Below the pieces are notes generated by a model. The model was not told the origin of the DNA. It searched no databases and worked only from the letters and a program-made list of their open reading frames with translations. Positions 1 to 11,027 of a stretch of DNA of 64,000 bases are shown in pieces. Location of the stretch: the NCBI RefSeq assembly GCF_002117005.1, contig NZ_CP021023.1, positions 62,001 to 126,000 on the forward strand. The letters are read 5' to 3'. The stretch comes from Sedimentisphaera salicampi. GTDB taxonomy: Bacteria > Planctomycetota > Phycisphaerae > Sedimentisphaerales > Sedimentisphaeraceae. Numbering within the stretch: the stretch's first letter is position 1; each line of letters starts with the position of its first letter. The position numbers and the translations under genes were made by a program.

Positions 1-228
1 GAGGTATTCGCCCGAAAAACCTTTAATTTCACCGTTTTCCACAAATTCTATCGGCGCAAAGTTCTTGTCTGGGGCCACTTTTACAACAGGATGTTCTTCA
101 ACCCATTGCTTTTCTGTCTTGTTCAAAAAGTCGGATTTGCCGTTTTCGCCGGCTATAAGCCCGGCGGCTGAAACAAGAAACAGCAGCTTCCAGCATAGTA
201 TTAAGTATTTAGACTTCTTTAAGTTCAA
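1..228 (-). CDS. Solute-binding (SBP_bac_3-type) sensor or receptor protein, partial
   Basis: The reading frame runs off the left edge, so only the first 76 residues are seen. Residues 1-28 form a hydrophobic signal peptide or signal anchor (KYLILCWKLLFLVSAAGLIA). After it comes LNKTEKQWVEEHP, then VKVAPDKNFAPIEFVENGEI, the typical opening of a periplasmic solute-binding domain 3. That opening is common in hybrid sensor kinases and in amino-acid-type receptors. The start is taken as TTG at 228-226, because an in-frame TAA lies a few codons upstream and no ATG is available. The gene diverges from the receiver-domain gene at 383, so a sensor kinase with its regulator nearby is plausible but unproven. 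The kinase part, if any, lies outside the window. Confidence 0.6.
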   Translation of the reverse strand, partial: MNLKKSKYLILCWKLLFLVSAAGLIAGENGKSDFLNKTEKQWVEEHPVVKVAPDKNFAPIEFVENGEIKGFSGEYL

Positions 229-382
229 ATTATTTTTAGAAAAATTACTTTATTATTTTGTTGCAATTTTAACCCATTTGGTTAATATTGCAAATGTTAT
301 ATATGCAGTTTGAAATTCTTTCGCACATTATTTACATTGAGAAGTAAAATCCAAGGATATAATATTAGGACGGGGTAAAAAA

Positions 383-766
383 TTGACCAAAATTCTCGTA
401 ATAGATGATGACTCACAGATTCTTGAAATGGTAACCGAATTTCTCGCAGATGCAGGCTATGAAGTGTTCGGAGCCTCTGACGGAGATAAAGGTGTAGAGC
501 TTTTCAGAGAAAAATCGCCGGATTTGGTTATCACCGATATCATAATGCCCGGCAAAGAAGGCATAGGCACGCTGATGGATATAAAAAATCAGGCCCCGGA
601 CGTTAAGGCGATAGCTATTTCCGGGGGCGGGAGAGTAGTACGCGCCTCGGATGCCCTGAAAGACGCCAGTTTTTTCGGTGCTGAGGAAATTATCGAAAAG
701 CCGTTTTCCTGCGATAATCTGCTTGAAACAGTTAAGAAAGTTCTGGGAGAAAGCAATAAATCCTGA
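383..766 (+). CDS. Stand-alone response regulator receiver domain (CheY-like)
   Basis: A 127-residue protein made of one receiver domain and nothing else. The acidic pocket is D8/D9, the phospho-acceptor is D52 in LVITDIIMPG, the switch Ser/Thr is S80, and the conserved lysine is K106 in EKPF. No DNA-binding or enzyme output domain follows, so it should act by protein-protein contact or in a phosphorelay. The start is TTG at 383; no ATG is available in frame upstream of the first beta strand, and a GGGG run lies about 9 bases before it. It diverges from the partial sensor gene on the left and converges, with a 2-base gap, on the unknown gene at 769-1209. The cognate kinase is not identified. 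Confidence 0.92.
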   Translation: MTKILVIDDDSQILEMVTEFLADAGYEVFGASDGDKGVELFREKSPDLVITDIIMPGKEGIGTLMDIKNQAPDVKAIAISGGGRVVRASDALKDASFFGAEEIIEKPFSCDNLLETVKKVLGESNKS

Positions 767-768
767 AT

Positions 769-1209
769 TCAGCTGTCATCTTCGTTTGTCTCGACAATAT
801 TGTCCAAGTTATTCAGTATGAAGGTGTAGAAGGGGGAAATCTCTCTGAATGCTTTTTCGCTTAGATTTTCTTTGAAAAGCCTGAGCCATTCGTTGAGCTG
901 TATCTGCCAGTATTCCTTTTTGAATCCTCTTGCCATGTATGTGCGAACCGCCCAGAGCACAGTTTCTGAGAATACATTCGGGTCGTATTCACTCATAACT
1001 GATGACATAAACTCAATGTGATTTTTGTGATTTATTTTCATCATCTGAATGCTGCCTGTGCCTATGTATTTTTCAATATCATTTCTCTCGGAAAGATTTT
1101 TGTTAATAAGGCTCAAAAGCAATTCGCTGTTATTTTTCATTTCTGCGCTGGTTTCTTCGCTTACAGATTCGATTTTTCTTGCCTGCTGAAGCAGTTCTTC
1201 TCTTGTCAT
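769..1209 (-). CDS. Unknown protein paired with cobalamin-binding protein
   Basis: A 146-residue protein of no family I recognise. It looks cytoplasmic: no signal peptide or membrane segment, largely helical composition, charged N-terminus (MTREELLQQARKIES) and an acidic tail (NEDDS). It starts 9 bases after the stop of the cobalamin-binding gene and is surely co-transcribed with it. The context suggests it is the partner or output of that sensor-like protein. A central stretch rich in aromatic residues (YWQIQLNEWLRLF) may form a packed helical domain. No catalytic motif is visible. Confidence 0.8.
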   Translation of the reverse strand: MTREELLQQARKIESVSEETSAEMKNNSELLLSLINKNLSERNDIEKYIGTGSIQMMKINHKNHIEFMSSVMSEYDPNVFSETVLWAVRTYMARGFKKEYWQIQLNEWLRLFKENLSEKAFREISPFYTFILNNLDNIVETNEDDS

Positions 1210-1218
1210 CGGATCCCT

Positions 1219-1890
1219 TTATTTTTCAAGCCTGAGATCAATGTAATTTTTAAGATTAGTTAGAGTTTTGAATATCTTAGCATTCCTCGGAAGGTTCAGT
1301 CTGCTTTGCATATTATAAAAAGCCTGCCCGCCCGCTATTATTTCCGATTCAGGCGATATGCTGTATAATTGTTTGGCAGTTTCTATAAAAATCGGCATAT
1401 TTGAATAAATTGTTATGCTGAACATTATAAAATCCGGTTTTTCCGTCTTTGTAAGTATCATAAGGTCTGTTCTGGGAACATCTGCTCCTAAGTGAATCGC
1501 CTGAATCCCCCAAAGTTCAAGCAGATAGGATATCATTTTGGTTCCGAGCTGATGGTGTTCATTTTCTATGCAGGCTATTATGGCCTTAAGCCCTGAGAAA
1601 GCCCTTTTTTCCTGAATAATCTTTGGATAAAGGCCTGTTATAAGCGTTTCAGTGATGCAGGTTGCAATATGTTCCTGAGCTACTGAAAGCTCATTCTTTT
1701 CCCATCTCTCGCCCACAACAACCATCGATGGGTAAAAAAGATTTTCGAATATATCTAAAACTCCCCAGCCCTTTGAGAGAAGCTCTGAGACAGTGTTCTG
1801 GCAATACGAGGTGTGTCCCTGAACCAAATGGTCAACGTATTCAGTAAGCTCTCCGTTTATTTTAGAGCCGACATTAATTTTTGAGCGCAT
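1219..1890 (-). CDS. Cobalamin (B12)-binding sensor-like protein
   Basis: A 223-residue protein with the two-part layout of B12-binding modules: a helical cap (about 12-95) and a Rossmann-like cobalamin domain (about 100-215). The cap holds W63, E73 and H74 in the Wx9EH arrangement known from adenosylcobalamin photoreceptors of the CarH/LitR group. The Rossmann domain has E111-x-H113-x-x-G116, a variant of the DxHxxG motif that supplies the lower-axial histidine, plus the GADVP and AGGQAF loops. There is no MerR DNA-binding domain and no methyltransferase domain, so it is a free-standing binding module. It leads a two-gene unit with the unknown gene at 769-1209. A light- or redox-sensing role is inferred; a corrinoid protein for methyl transfer is the alternative. 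Confidence 0.85.
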   Translation of the reverse strand: MRSKINVGSKINGELTEYVDHLVQGHTSYCQNTVSELLSKGWGVLDIFENLFYPSMVVVGERWEKNELSVAQEHIATCITETLITGLYPKIIQEKRAFSGLKAIIACIENEHHQLGTKMISYLLELWGIQAIHLGADVPRTDLMILTKTEKPDFIMFSITIYSNMPIFIETAKQLYSISPESEIIAGGQAFYNMQSRLNLPRNAKIFKTLTNLKNYIDLRLEK

Positions 1891-2040
1891 AAAACCAACA
1901 TTAATTAAAATTTAATAATCTTTTATTATTATATAAGAAATTTAAACTGTCCGCAACTCTGCAAAATTACTGTAACAGACGAATTACAAATTGGCGGGGA
2001 AAATGTTAAAAATGGTGTTGTCTTGATGGTGCTTTACATT

Positions 2041-2062
2041 AAAATCTGGTCGGGTAGATTTT
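2041..2062. promoter_or_regulatory. Inverted repeat upstream of GH2 beta-galactosidase
   Basis: AAAATCT at 2041-2047 is repeated inverted as AGATTTT at 2056-2062, separated by 8 bases. It lies 26 bases before the ATG of the GH2 gene, between a short AT-rich stretch and the ribosome binding site AAGGAG (2079-2084). It could be an operator or a 5' leader hairpin. No known regulator site is matched. Confidence 0.3.
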
Positions 2063-2079
2063 AATCTTAATTACAGTAA

Positions 2080-5130
<3,051 letters not shown>

Positions 5131-5176
5131 AATTCGAACAAAACTCTAACACACAAAGTACACTATTTGATTTATT

Positions 5177-5205
5177 GGGCTTGCAAAAAATTGTAAGCCC
5201 TTTTT
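5177..5205 (+). terminator. Rho-independent terminator after GH2 gene
   Basis: GGGCTTGC (5177-5184) pairs with GTAAGCCC (5193-5200) through 8 pairs including one G-T, and is followed directly by five T. It sits 47 bases after the stop of the beta-galactosidase gene. Confidence 0.75.
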
Positions 5206-5506
5206 AAAGCAGTTTTAAAAGCTTCATAGGTTCGACGAGCCTTTTTGAGTTTTTTAATGAGCTTGAAAATTCGCCTTGAATTTGTAAAGTGGAATACTGA
5301 TGTTATGAAGTAAGGTTAAAAGGCCTTCTGAGATGGCGATAGAGTTTAGAGTTTATATATTCAGAGCTGTTTACATAACCCTGCAGTTATGCAGGAGATT
5401 TTTTCGAATTTCAGGGGGCGTTCAAGCATATTTAATCAGTACTGACCTTCCATTGCCGGTTTTGTATTATTTAAAGCCGGCTCAGAATTAAACAAAGGGG
5501 GTTTCA
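5206..5506. other. Gene-free stretch before the redox module
   Basis: About 300 bases without a convincing open frame or RNA. It should contain the promoter of the downstream four-gene module, but I cannot place one firmly. The ribosome binding site AAAGGGGG (5494-5501) near its end serves the TTG start at 5507. Confidence 0.5.
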
Positions 5507-6511
5507 TTGGCAGATTTCAAACGTAACAGAAAACTTGAGAGCACTATGTCTGCAGTTTGTCTTGGCATTATCGCTGCAGCGGTGCTGGGGGTTTTGATTA
5601 AGCAGAATGATTTTGATATGTCCAAATACGGCTTGAAACCTTCCGCAGGAGTATCTTCAGAGGCCCAGGCGGGCAAAGAGGGTTCTTCTGCTGAATCTGC
5701 TCCAGGGGATGTCCCCGAAGGCTTCAAGATATTTACACCTGAAAAAACTTACAATGAAGAAACTCTCTACGAAAAGATCAACGGGAAGGCCCCCCTCTAT
5801 ACTGATGCAGGGTTCGAAGAGCTAAGCAGTACGAGGTTTGCCCTTAAGGCTAACCCGGATCTCTGGTTTGAGGCAAATATTTACCATATGGCAGGTTCCG
5901 AGGCTGCATTCTACGTCTTCAGCACTCAGCGCAGGCCGGAGGCGATATACAAGGGGATTCATAATCCGCTCTGGGAATACCGCACTGAAAACGGCTATTT
6001 CGCTTTTGCCGGCAGCAGGTATTTTGAATTTGTAGGTTCAAGCGCCTCCGAAGAGCTCGTAGCTGAGATGATTAAATGCGGGCGTGAGATGGCCGGTTCG
6101 CCAGCTGATGACCTTCCCGAAGCGGTTTCATTTCTGAACGGCAGTGATGTTCTGGATCATAAAACCGTAAAGCTCAGCCTTGATAACACCTTTGGGGCGG
6201 AAGGCCTCAATAATATAATGATTGCCTCCTCAGAAGGCCGGTCGCTTTTCTGGAGCAAATGCAAAAGCAGCGAAGAGGCGTTAGAACTGCTAAGTGTTTA
6301 CGATTCTTTTCTAAGCCAAAACGGCTACAACCTTGCAGAAAAAAGCGAAAAATCAAGGACGTATGAATTTTTCGGTCTGAAAGAATACTTTTACGTTGAC
6401 GGGGACGTGTTTGCAGGTGTTCATGAAGTAGAAAACTTGGAACCTGCCAAAGAAAAACTTCTCAGCTTAGTTGCTGCTGTTAAAGGAGAAACTGATGAAA
6501 ATGCAGAATAG
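5507..6511 (+). CDS. DUF6599-like exported or membrane-anchored protein
   Basis: A 334-residue protein. Residues about 13-32 form a single hydrophobic segment (signal anchor), followed by a low-complexity Ser/Ala/Glu linker (about 45-65). The soluble region of about 270 residues starts at GFKIFTPEKTYNEETLYEKI and resembles the DUF6599 family, whose function is unknown. The start is TTG at 5507, chosen for the strong AAAGGGGG site just upstream and the lack of an in-frame ATG before the membrane segment. Its end overlaps the start of the next gene by 17 bases, so the two are translated together. Its place beside Tat and Fe-S proteins suggests a structural or substrate role in that electron-transfer system. 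The family assignment is from memory of sequence features. Confidence 0.8.
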   Translation: MADFKRNRKLESTMSAVCLGIIAAAVLGVLIKQNDFDMSKYGLKPSAGVSSEAQAGKEGSSAESAPGDVPEGFKIFTPEKTYNEETLYEKINGKAPLYTDAGFEELSSTRFALKANPDLWFEANIYHMAGSEAAFYVFSTQRRPEAIYKGIHNPLWEYRTENGYFAFAGSRYFEFVGSSASEELVAEMIKCGREMAGSPADDLPEAVSFLNGSDVLDHKTVKLSLDNTFGAEGLNNIMIASSEGRSLFWSKCKSSEEALELLSVYDSFLSQNGYNLAEKSEKSRTYEFFGLKEYFYVDGDVFAGVHEVENLEPAKEKLLSLVAAVKGETDENAE

Positions 6512-7463
6512 AAGGGAGTTTGTTTGGAATGCTGCAAGGGCCGGAACTTTGGCCGCCCTTACCGCAGGAGCTGTAGGGCTCTATTCGGCAGGGGATGGTG
6601 AAAAGGGCTCAGAGAACGGTTTTTCAATGCCGGATTTTTCTGTTGAAAAAATCGACGGCAAAACCATTGCCTCAGTTTCGGGTTCTTCAAGGCCTGAGCT
6701 GGCCAGAAAAGCCGTGGCTATGCTTGGCGGGATGGAAAGATTTATAGAAAAGGGCGATGTGGTTGCGCTGAAGCCAAACGTGGCATTCGCATCTCCGGAA
6801 TCGCTCGGAGCAACAACAAGCCCAGATCTGGTTTACGAGCTCTCTAAGATGTGTTTCGAGGCAGGAGCTAAAGAAGTACTGGTGTTCGATAATCCAATCA
6901 ACAGCCCCCAGAGCTGCTTTATGATAAGCGGCATAAGCAAGGCAGCCGAAAGGGCGGGGGCAAAAGTTTTGATTCCTTCTGATTCGATGTTTTCAAAATA
7001 CACGCTTTCCGGAGGCGGGCTTATAGTGGATTGGCCGCTGTTTAACGATCCGCTGAAAAGGGCGGATAAGCTGATTGGTGTTGCTCCTGTGAAAGATCAT
7101 CATCGAAGCGGGGCATCAATGACAATGAAAAACTGGTACGGCCTTCTCGGAGGCCGAAGAAACATATTTCATCAGGATATAAACGGAATTATCAAAGAGC
7201 TTGCTGTTATGGTAAAGCCCAGTCTCGTGGTTTTGGATGGTGTGGTAACTATGATGAGAAACGGCCCTACAGGCGGAAGCCTTTCAGACCTCAAAGACAC
7301 AAACACACTCATAGCAAGCACTGATATGCTCGCCGCAGATACACTCGGCGTTTCGCTCCTTGAAAGGGAGCCTGGTTCCCTGCCTTATCTTGCGTTGGCT
7401 CAGGAGGCAGGCGTTGGTACTATGGATTTGAATAAAGCTGGCCTTATGGAGGCGAAGTTATGA
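6495..7463 (+). CDS. Tat-exported DUF362 domain protein
   Basis: A 322-residue protein of the DUF362 family, often linked to iron-sulphur or quinone-related redox systems. The N-terminus MKMQNRREFVWNAARAG, followed by an Ala/Gly hydrophobic stretch, is a twin-arginine signal, so it is exported folded, probably with a cofactor. The DUF362 core follows (GDVVALKPNVAF, then GAKEVLVFDNP, then PVKDHHRSGASMTMKNWYG). The ATG at 6495 is preferred over an upstream TTG in frame (6471) because it has the AAAGGAG site at 6482-6488 and gives the correct Tat signal. It overlaps the preceding gene by 17 bases and ends in an ATGA overlap with the polyferredoxin gene, which indicates one transcript and coupled translation. 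Confidence 0.88.
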   Translation: MKMQNRREFVWNAARAGTLAALTAGAVGLYSAGDGEKGSENGFSMPDFSVEKIDGKTIASVSGSSRPELARKAVAMLGGMERFIEKGDVVALKPNVAFASPESLGATTSPDLVYELSKMCFEAGAKEVLVFDNPINSPQSCFMISGISKAAERAGAKVLIPSDSMFSKYTLSGGGLIVDWPLFNDPLKRADKLIGVAPVKDHHRSGASMTMKNWYGLLGGRRNIFHQDINGIIKELAVMVKPSLVVLDGVVTMMRNGPTGGSLSDLKDTNTLIASTDMLAADTLGVSLLEREPGSLPYLALAQEAGVGTMDLNKAGLMEAKL

Positions 7464-9190
7464 AGATCACAACCGCAAGGAAGGTGAGTCAGGCAGTATT
7501 TCTTCTGCTTTTTATATGGCTCTCGATTACTATTCAGCTTGGAACAGCCTTCTATGAAATCAGGGGCTGGCCGGTAAATCTTTTCCTCGGGGCAGACCCG
7601 CTTGCCGCCGTTAGTACGGCTTTGGCCTCAGGCAGCCTTCATGCCGGCCTTATAACAGGGGGAGTGATACTTATTGCCACTGTTTTTCTCGGTCGTTTTT
7701 TCTGCGGCTGGATTTGCCCTTTCGGGGCGTTCCATCAGCTGGTAAGCTGGCTCTCATGGCGCGGACGCAAGAGCTCAGAGCTGCTCAAGGCAAATGAGTA
7801 CAGCAAGTTTCAGTCTGTTAAGTATTACGTATTGCTGATTTTTCTCGGCGCTGCGGTTACAGGGCTTTCGAGCACACTTCTGACGGGGCTTTTAGACCCG
7901 ATCCCGCTTTTCCACAGGTCTGTAAATATCGCTGTTATGCCGATTGCAGATTATATCGGCTCAGGCGATTTCACCCGGCATTATGAATTTGGCCTCGGAA
8001 TATTCGCTGTTTTCGCCGCATTTACGCTTTTGAATATTATACGTCCGCGGTTTTTCTGCAAATTTGTATGTCCGCTGGGAGCATTGCTTGGAATCTTCAG
8101 CAGATTCAGTATGTTCAGGGTGGCAAAGGTGCAGGATGAATGCAGGATGTGCGGCCTGTGCAATAAAACCTGTCACGGCTCTGCAACCCCCAAAACTTCT
8201 ACAAAGCTGAGCGAATGTATGCTTTGCTTCAATTGCCGTGAGGTCTGCCCGGATGAGGTGGTAGGTTATCTGCCCGCAGGAGAGTGCAAGGCCGAATCCA
8301 AGCCTGATATCTCACGCCGCGGAGTGCTTATATCGCTTGCCGCAGGCGGGGCAGGTTCTTACGTAGTTAAAGCGGCCGATAAATCCAGCGGCAGCAACTG
8401 GGACAGCTCCAACATACGCCCGCCAGGATCGCTCAAAGAAGAGGACTTCCTTCAGAGATGTATAAAATGCGGGCAGTGCATAAGGGTATGCCCCTCGAAC
8501 GTCCTTCAGCCCGCTCCGATATCCAAAGGGCTTGAGGTGATGTGGACGCCCGTATTGAACAACAGAATTGGCACAAGCGGCTGCCAGCAGAACTGCACAA
8601 GCTGCGGAGCGGTTTGCCCAACAGGGGCCATAAAACACCTCACCCTCGACGAAAAACACGGAACAGGCGAGTTTGCAGATAAGGGGCCGGTAAAACTGGG
8701 CACAGCCTTTGTGGACCGTTCACGCTGTCTTCCTTGGGCTATGAACAAGCCGTGCATTGTTTGTCAGGAGAATTGCCCTGTGAGCCCGAAGGCCATTTAT
8801 ACTATCGATGTTTACGAACGCGTGAGGAATTATTCATATGAGATTGATGGCGTGGATATTTCTGAGGGTGAGAGCTCTTTGCAGGTGGTTTCAGATATAA
8901 GCCCCGCTTATGCAACAGGCGATTACTACATATCCGCTGGTGGAGAAGAATTCAGGATCAAAACCATTAACGGCAAAAATGTAATAGTTGATGGAGAGGT
9001 TACCAAAGCCGGTTCGGGCGATAAAATTGAGGTTTTAGCTCATCTCCAGAGACCCGCAGTTGAGATAGACAGATGCATTGGCTGCGGTATCTGCGAACAT
9101 GAGTGCCCGGTAAGCGGTAAAAGAGCAATAAGGGTAACCGCTGAAGGCGAATCCAGAGACCCAGAAAGCCGACTTGTCTTAGGCTCGTAG
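7460..9190 (+). CDS. NapH/NapG-like fused membrane polyferredoxin
   Basis: A 576-residue iron-sulphur membrane protein. The first half is NapH/MauN-like: several membrane helices (about 10-30, 58-78, 115-140, 175-200) with the cytoplasmic motifs CGWICPFGA and CKFVCPLGA, then two 4Fe-4S sites (CRMCGLCNKTC, CMLCFNCREVCP). Near residue 284 comes DISRRGVLISLAAGGAG, which resembles a twin-arginine signal, and then a NapG-like second half with CIKCGQCIRVCP, CTSCGAVCP, CIVCQENCP and CIGCGICEHECP. NapH and NapG are normally separate proteins, so this looks like a fusion. It should pass electrons from the quinol pool or cytoplasmic donors to the exported partners encoded on either side. The start overlaps the previous stop as ATGA. 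Confidence 0.9.
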   Translation: MKITTARKVSQAVFLLLFIWLSITIQLGTAFYEIRGWPVNLFLGADPLAAVSTALASGSLHAGLITGGVILIATVFLGRFFCGWICPFGAFHQLVSWLSWRGRKSSELLKANEYSKFQSVKYYVLLIFLGAAVTGLSSTLLTGLLDPIPLFHRSVNIAVMPIADYIGSGDFTRHYEFGLGIFAVFAAFTLLNIIRPRFFCKFVCPLGALLGIFSRFSMFRVAKVQDECRMCGLCNKTCHGSATPKTSTKLSECMLCFNCREVCPDEVVGYLPAGECKAESKPDISRRGVLISLAAGGAGSYVVKAADKSSGSNWDSSNIRPPGSLKEEDFLQRCIKCGQCIRVCPSNVLQPAPISKGLEVMWTPVLNNRIGTSGCQQNCTSCGAVCPTGAIKHLTLDEKHGTGEFADKGPVKLGTAFVDRSRCLPWAMNKPCIVCQENCPVSPKAIYTIDVYERVRNYSYEIDGVDISEGESSLQVVSDISPAYATGDYYISAGGEEFRIKTINGKNVIVDGEVTKAGSGDKIEVLAHLQRPAVEIDRCIGCGICEHECPVSGKRAIRVTAEGESRDPESRLVLGS

Positions 9191-9278
9191 GCTGAACCAA
9201 ATAACGAAAGATTCCTAAAGCCCATAAGCGTCTGGTGCTTTAGTAATACTATATTAACTTTTACAGGGGAAACACATT

Positions 9279-10496
9279 ATGACCGATTTTAACAGAAGAA
9301 ATTTCATCAAGGCAGTTGGCGCTGCCGGCGTGGCTGGTACTTCGTACAAAGTTTACGCTGAGCCGAAAGACAAAAAAGACTGTGAAAAGAAGGGTGAGGA
9401 AAAGAAAAGCCCCGTCCTCCAGAGAACTCTGGGCAAAACAGGGCTTAAGGTTCCAACTTTGGCTCCCGGAATTATGTACAATGCCGTGAATAATCAATCC
9501 GTGCTGCTGGCCTCTGCAATGAAAGGCGCCAACTATTGGGATACTGCCCATGGATATGCCGGCGGGAACAGCGAGCTTGGCATCGGGAAATTCTTCGAGA
9601 GAAAGCCTGAGCTGAGAAAGAAGATTATCATTGCTTCTAAGGCCTCCGGAGCCCGTGATAATGCTGGCAGAGACGACCGCCTTCAAACCTCTTTCAAAAG
9701 AATGAACACAGACTACATCGACATCTACTACGGCATCCACGCTATGTCTCGTCCTGAGCAGCTCACAGATGAGCTAAAGGAATGGGCTCAGAAAGCCAAG
9801 GAAGAAAAGAAAATTAAATTCTTCGGGATCACTACCCACAGTAATATTGAAGAATGTTTGCACGCCTGTGCTGAGAGCGGGTACATCGATGCGATTATGT
9901 GCAGCTACAACTTCAAGCTGATGCAGCAGGATAAGATGAATAAGGCTGTTGAGGCTGCTAATAAGGCCGGAATTGGGCTTGTGGCAATGAAGGTAATGGC
10001 GAGAAACGCAGATATAGAGAAAGACGACGACAAGAATATAGCCTCTCAGTTCCTCGAAAAGGGAATGACCCCGGCACAGGCTAAAATAAAGGCTATCCTT
10101 TCAGACGACCGCTTCGCGTCTGCCTGCGTTGGAATGAAGAGTGTGAAAGAGTTCAGCGAGAATCTCAAGGCTGTGCTCAGAGATGAAAAGCTCTCTTTCA
10201 GCGACCATCAAAAGCTCGGCGAAATCGCCAAAGCCAATTGCGACGGCTACTGCGCAGGCTGCTCTGAGATTTGCTCCAAGGCCTCAGGCAATCCGTATAT
10301 CGCTGATGCAATGCGGGCTTTGATGTATAACGACAGCTACGGCGAGCACGAGATGGCTGTAGAGACCTTCAGCGAGATTCCGACGGCTTACAGGCAGCAG
10401 TTTGCATCCGCAGATTTTTCCGCAGCCGAAAGGGCCTGCCCGAATAACATTCCGATAACAGAGCTCGTAAGCAGGGCGGCTGATAAGCTTGCTTGA
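9279..10496 (+). CDS. Tat-exported aldo/keto reductase with C-terminal Cys cluster
   Basis: A 405-residue protein. The N-terminus MTDFNRRNFIKAVGAAGVAG is a twin-arginine signal. The core is an aldo/keto reductase TIM barrel (about 50-310), beginning RTLGKTGLKVPTLAPG, with the DTAHGYAGGNSELGIG region and the catalytic-type lysine in IIIASKASG. After the barrel comes CDGYCAGCSEIC, a Cys-rich segment found in AKR-like proteins that may bind an Fe-S cluster. NADPH is normally absent outside the cytoplasm, so an exported AKR may use electrons from the polyferredoxin encoded just upstream; this is inference. It begins 88 bases after that gene with an AGGGGAAA site before the ATG. The substrate is unknown. 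Confidence 0.9.
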   Translation: MTDFNRRNFIKAVGAAGVAGTSYKVYAEPKDKKDCEKKGEEKKSPVLQRTLGKTGLKVPTLAPGIMYNAVNNQSVLLASAMKGANYWDTAHGYAGGNSELGIGKFFERKPELRKKIIIASKASGARDNAGRDDRLQTSFKRMNTDYIDIYYGIHAMSRPEQLTDELKEWAQKAKEEKKIKFFGITTHSNIEECLHACAESGYIDAIMCSYNFKLMQQDKMNKAVEAANKAGIGLVAMKVMARNADIEKDDDKNIASQFLEKGMTPAQAKIKAILSDDRFASACVGMKSVKEFSENLKAVLRDEKLSFSDHQKLGEIAKANCDGYCAGCSEICSKASGNPYIADAMRALMYNDSYGEHEMAVETFSEIPTAYRQQFASADFSAAERACPNNIPITELVSRAADKLA

Positions 10497-10597
10497 TATC
10501 TGAAGCAAAATATTTTTATTATTTTGTGAGTAATTTAATATTTTCCGGTTGAAAACTCGGGACGAATCCATAAAATGCCGTATTCCCTTGATAAACA

Positions 10598-10680
10598 GGG
10601 TCGGTGCCCGAGTGGCTAAAGGGGACGGGCTGTAAACCCGTTGGCGAGAGCCTTCGTTGGTTCGAATCCAACCCGGCCCA
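10598..10680 (+). tRNA. tRNA-Tyr (GTA)
   Basis: An 83-base class II tRNA. The acceptor stem GGGTCGG (10598-10604) pairs with CCGGCCC (10673-10679), with A73 at 10680. The anticodon stem ACGGG/CCCGT encloses CTGTAAA with anticodon GTA at 10632-10634. A long variable arm (GGCGAGAGCC region) fits bacterial tRNA-Tyr. GGTTCGAATCC forms the T arm. CCA is not encoded. Confidence 0.95.
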
Positions 10681-10739
10681 TTTGAAGCCCCGGTAATTAA
10701 ATCTTATCGGGGTTTTCTTTGCTTTAGCTATAGTTTCAG

Positions 10740-10813
10740 GGGCCCATAGCTCAGTTGGTTAGAGCTACGGACTCATAATCCGTCGGTCCTTGGTTCGAGT
10801 CCAAGTGGGCCCA
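10740..10813 (+). tRNA. tRNA with CAT anticodon (Ile2 or Met)
   Basis: A 74-base tRNA. The acceptor stem GGGCCCA (10740-10746) pairs with TGGGCCC (10806-10812), with A73 at 10813. Anticodon CAT is at 10774-10776 within stem ACGGA/TCCGT. The full 5' pairing and T54-type arm argue against initiator tRNA. The body resembles the lysidine-modified tRNA-Ile2 of many bacteria, but elongator Met cannot be excluded by eye. Confidence 0.93.
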
Positions 10814-10832
10814 TTTTTGCTCTGAAATCAAC

Positions 10833-10906
10833 GGCGACGTGGCCAAGTGGTCTAAGGCGTCGGTTTGCAAAACCGATATTCACCGGTTCGAATCCGGTCG
10901 TCGCCT
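10833..10906 (+). tRNA. tRNA-Cys (GCA)
   Basis: A 74-base tRNA. The acceptor stem GGCGACG (10833-10839) pairs with CGTCGCC (10899-10905). The discriminator base is T at 10906, the U73 identity element of tRNA-Cys. Anticodon GCA is at 10867-10869. It is third in a cluster with the Tyr and CAT tRNAs. Confidence 0.95.
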
Positions 10907-11027
10907 GTCCTTCCAAATCTAACTTATTTTCCAGCAGGTTAATTTCGCCATCTCATTTTAGGACATCTATGCGTCGGTATTTTCAATGCGATATTAGCTG
11001 GATTCTGCGATTATAAAAAATTTTCAA

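Noticed and set aside
65-313. Plus-strand open frame near the left edge
   Set aside because: It overlaps the minus-strand solute-binding sensor start, which has a recognisable domain; the plus frame does not.
10740-10813. CAT tRNA as initiator tRNA-fMet
   Set aside because: The first acceptor pair is a normal G-C pair, while bacterial initiators have a mismatch there.
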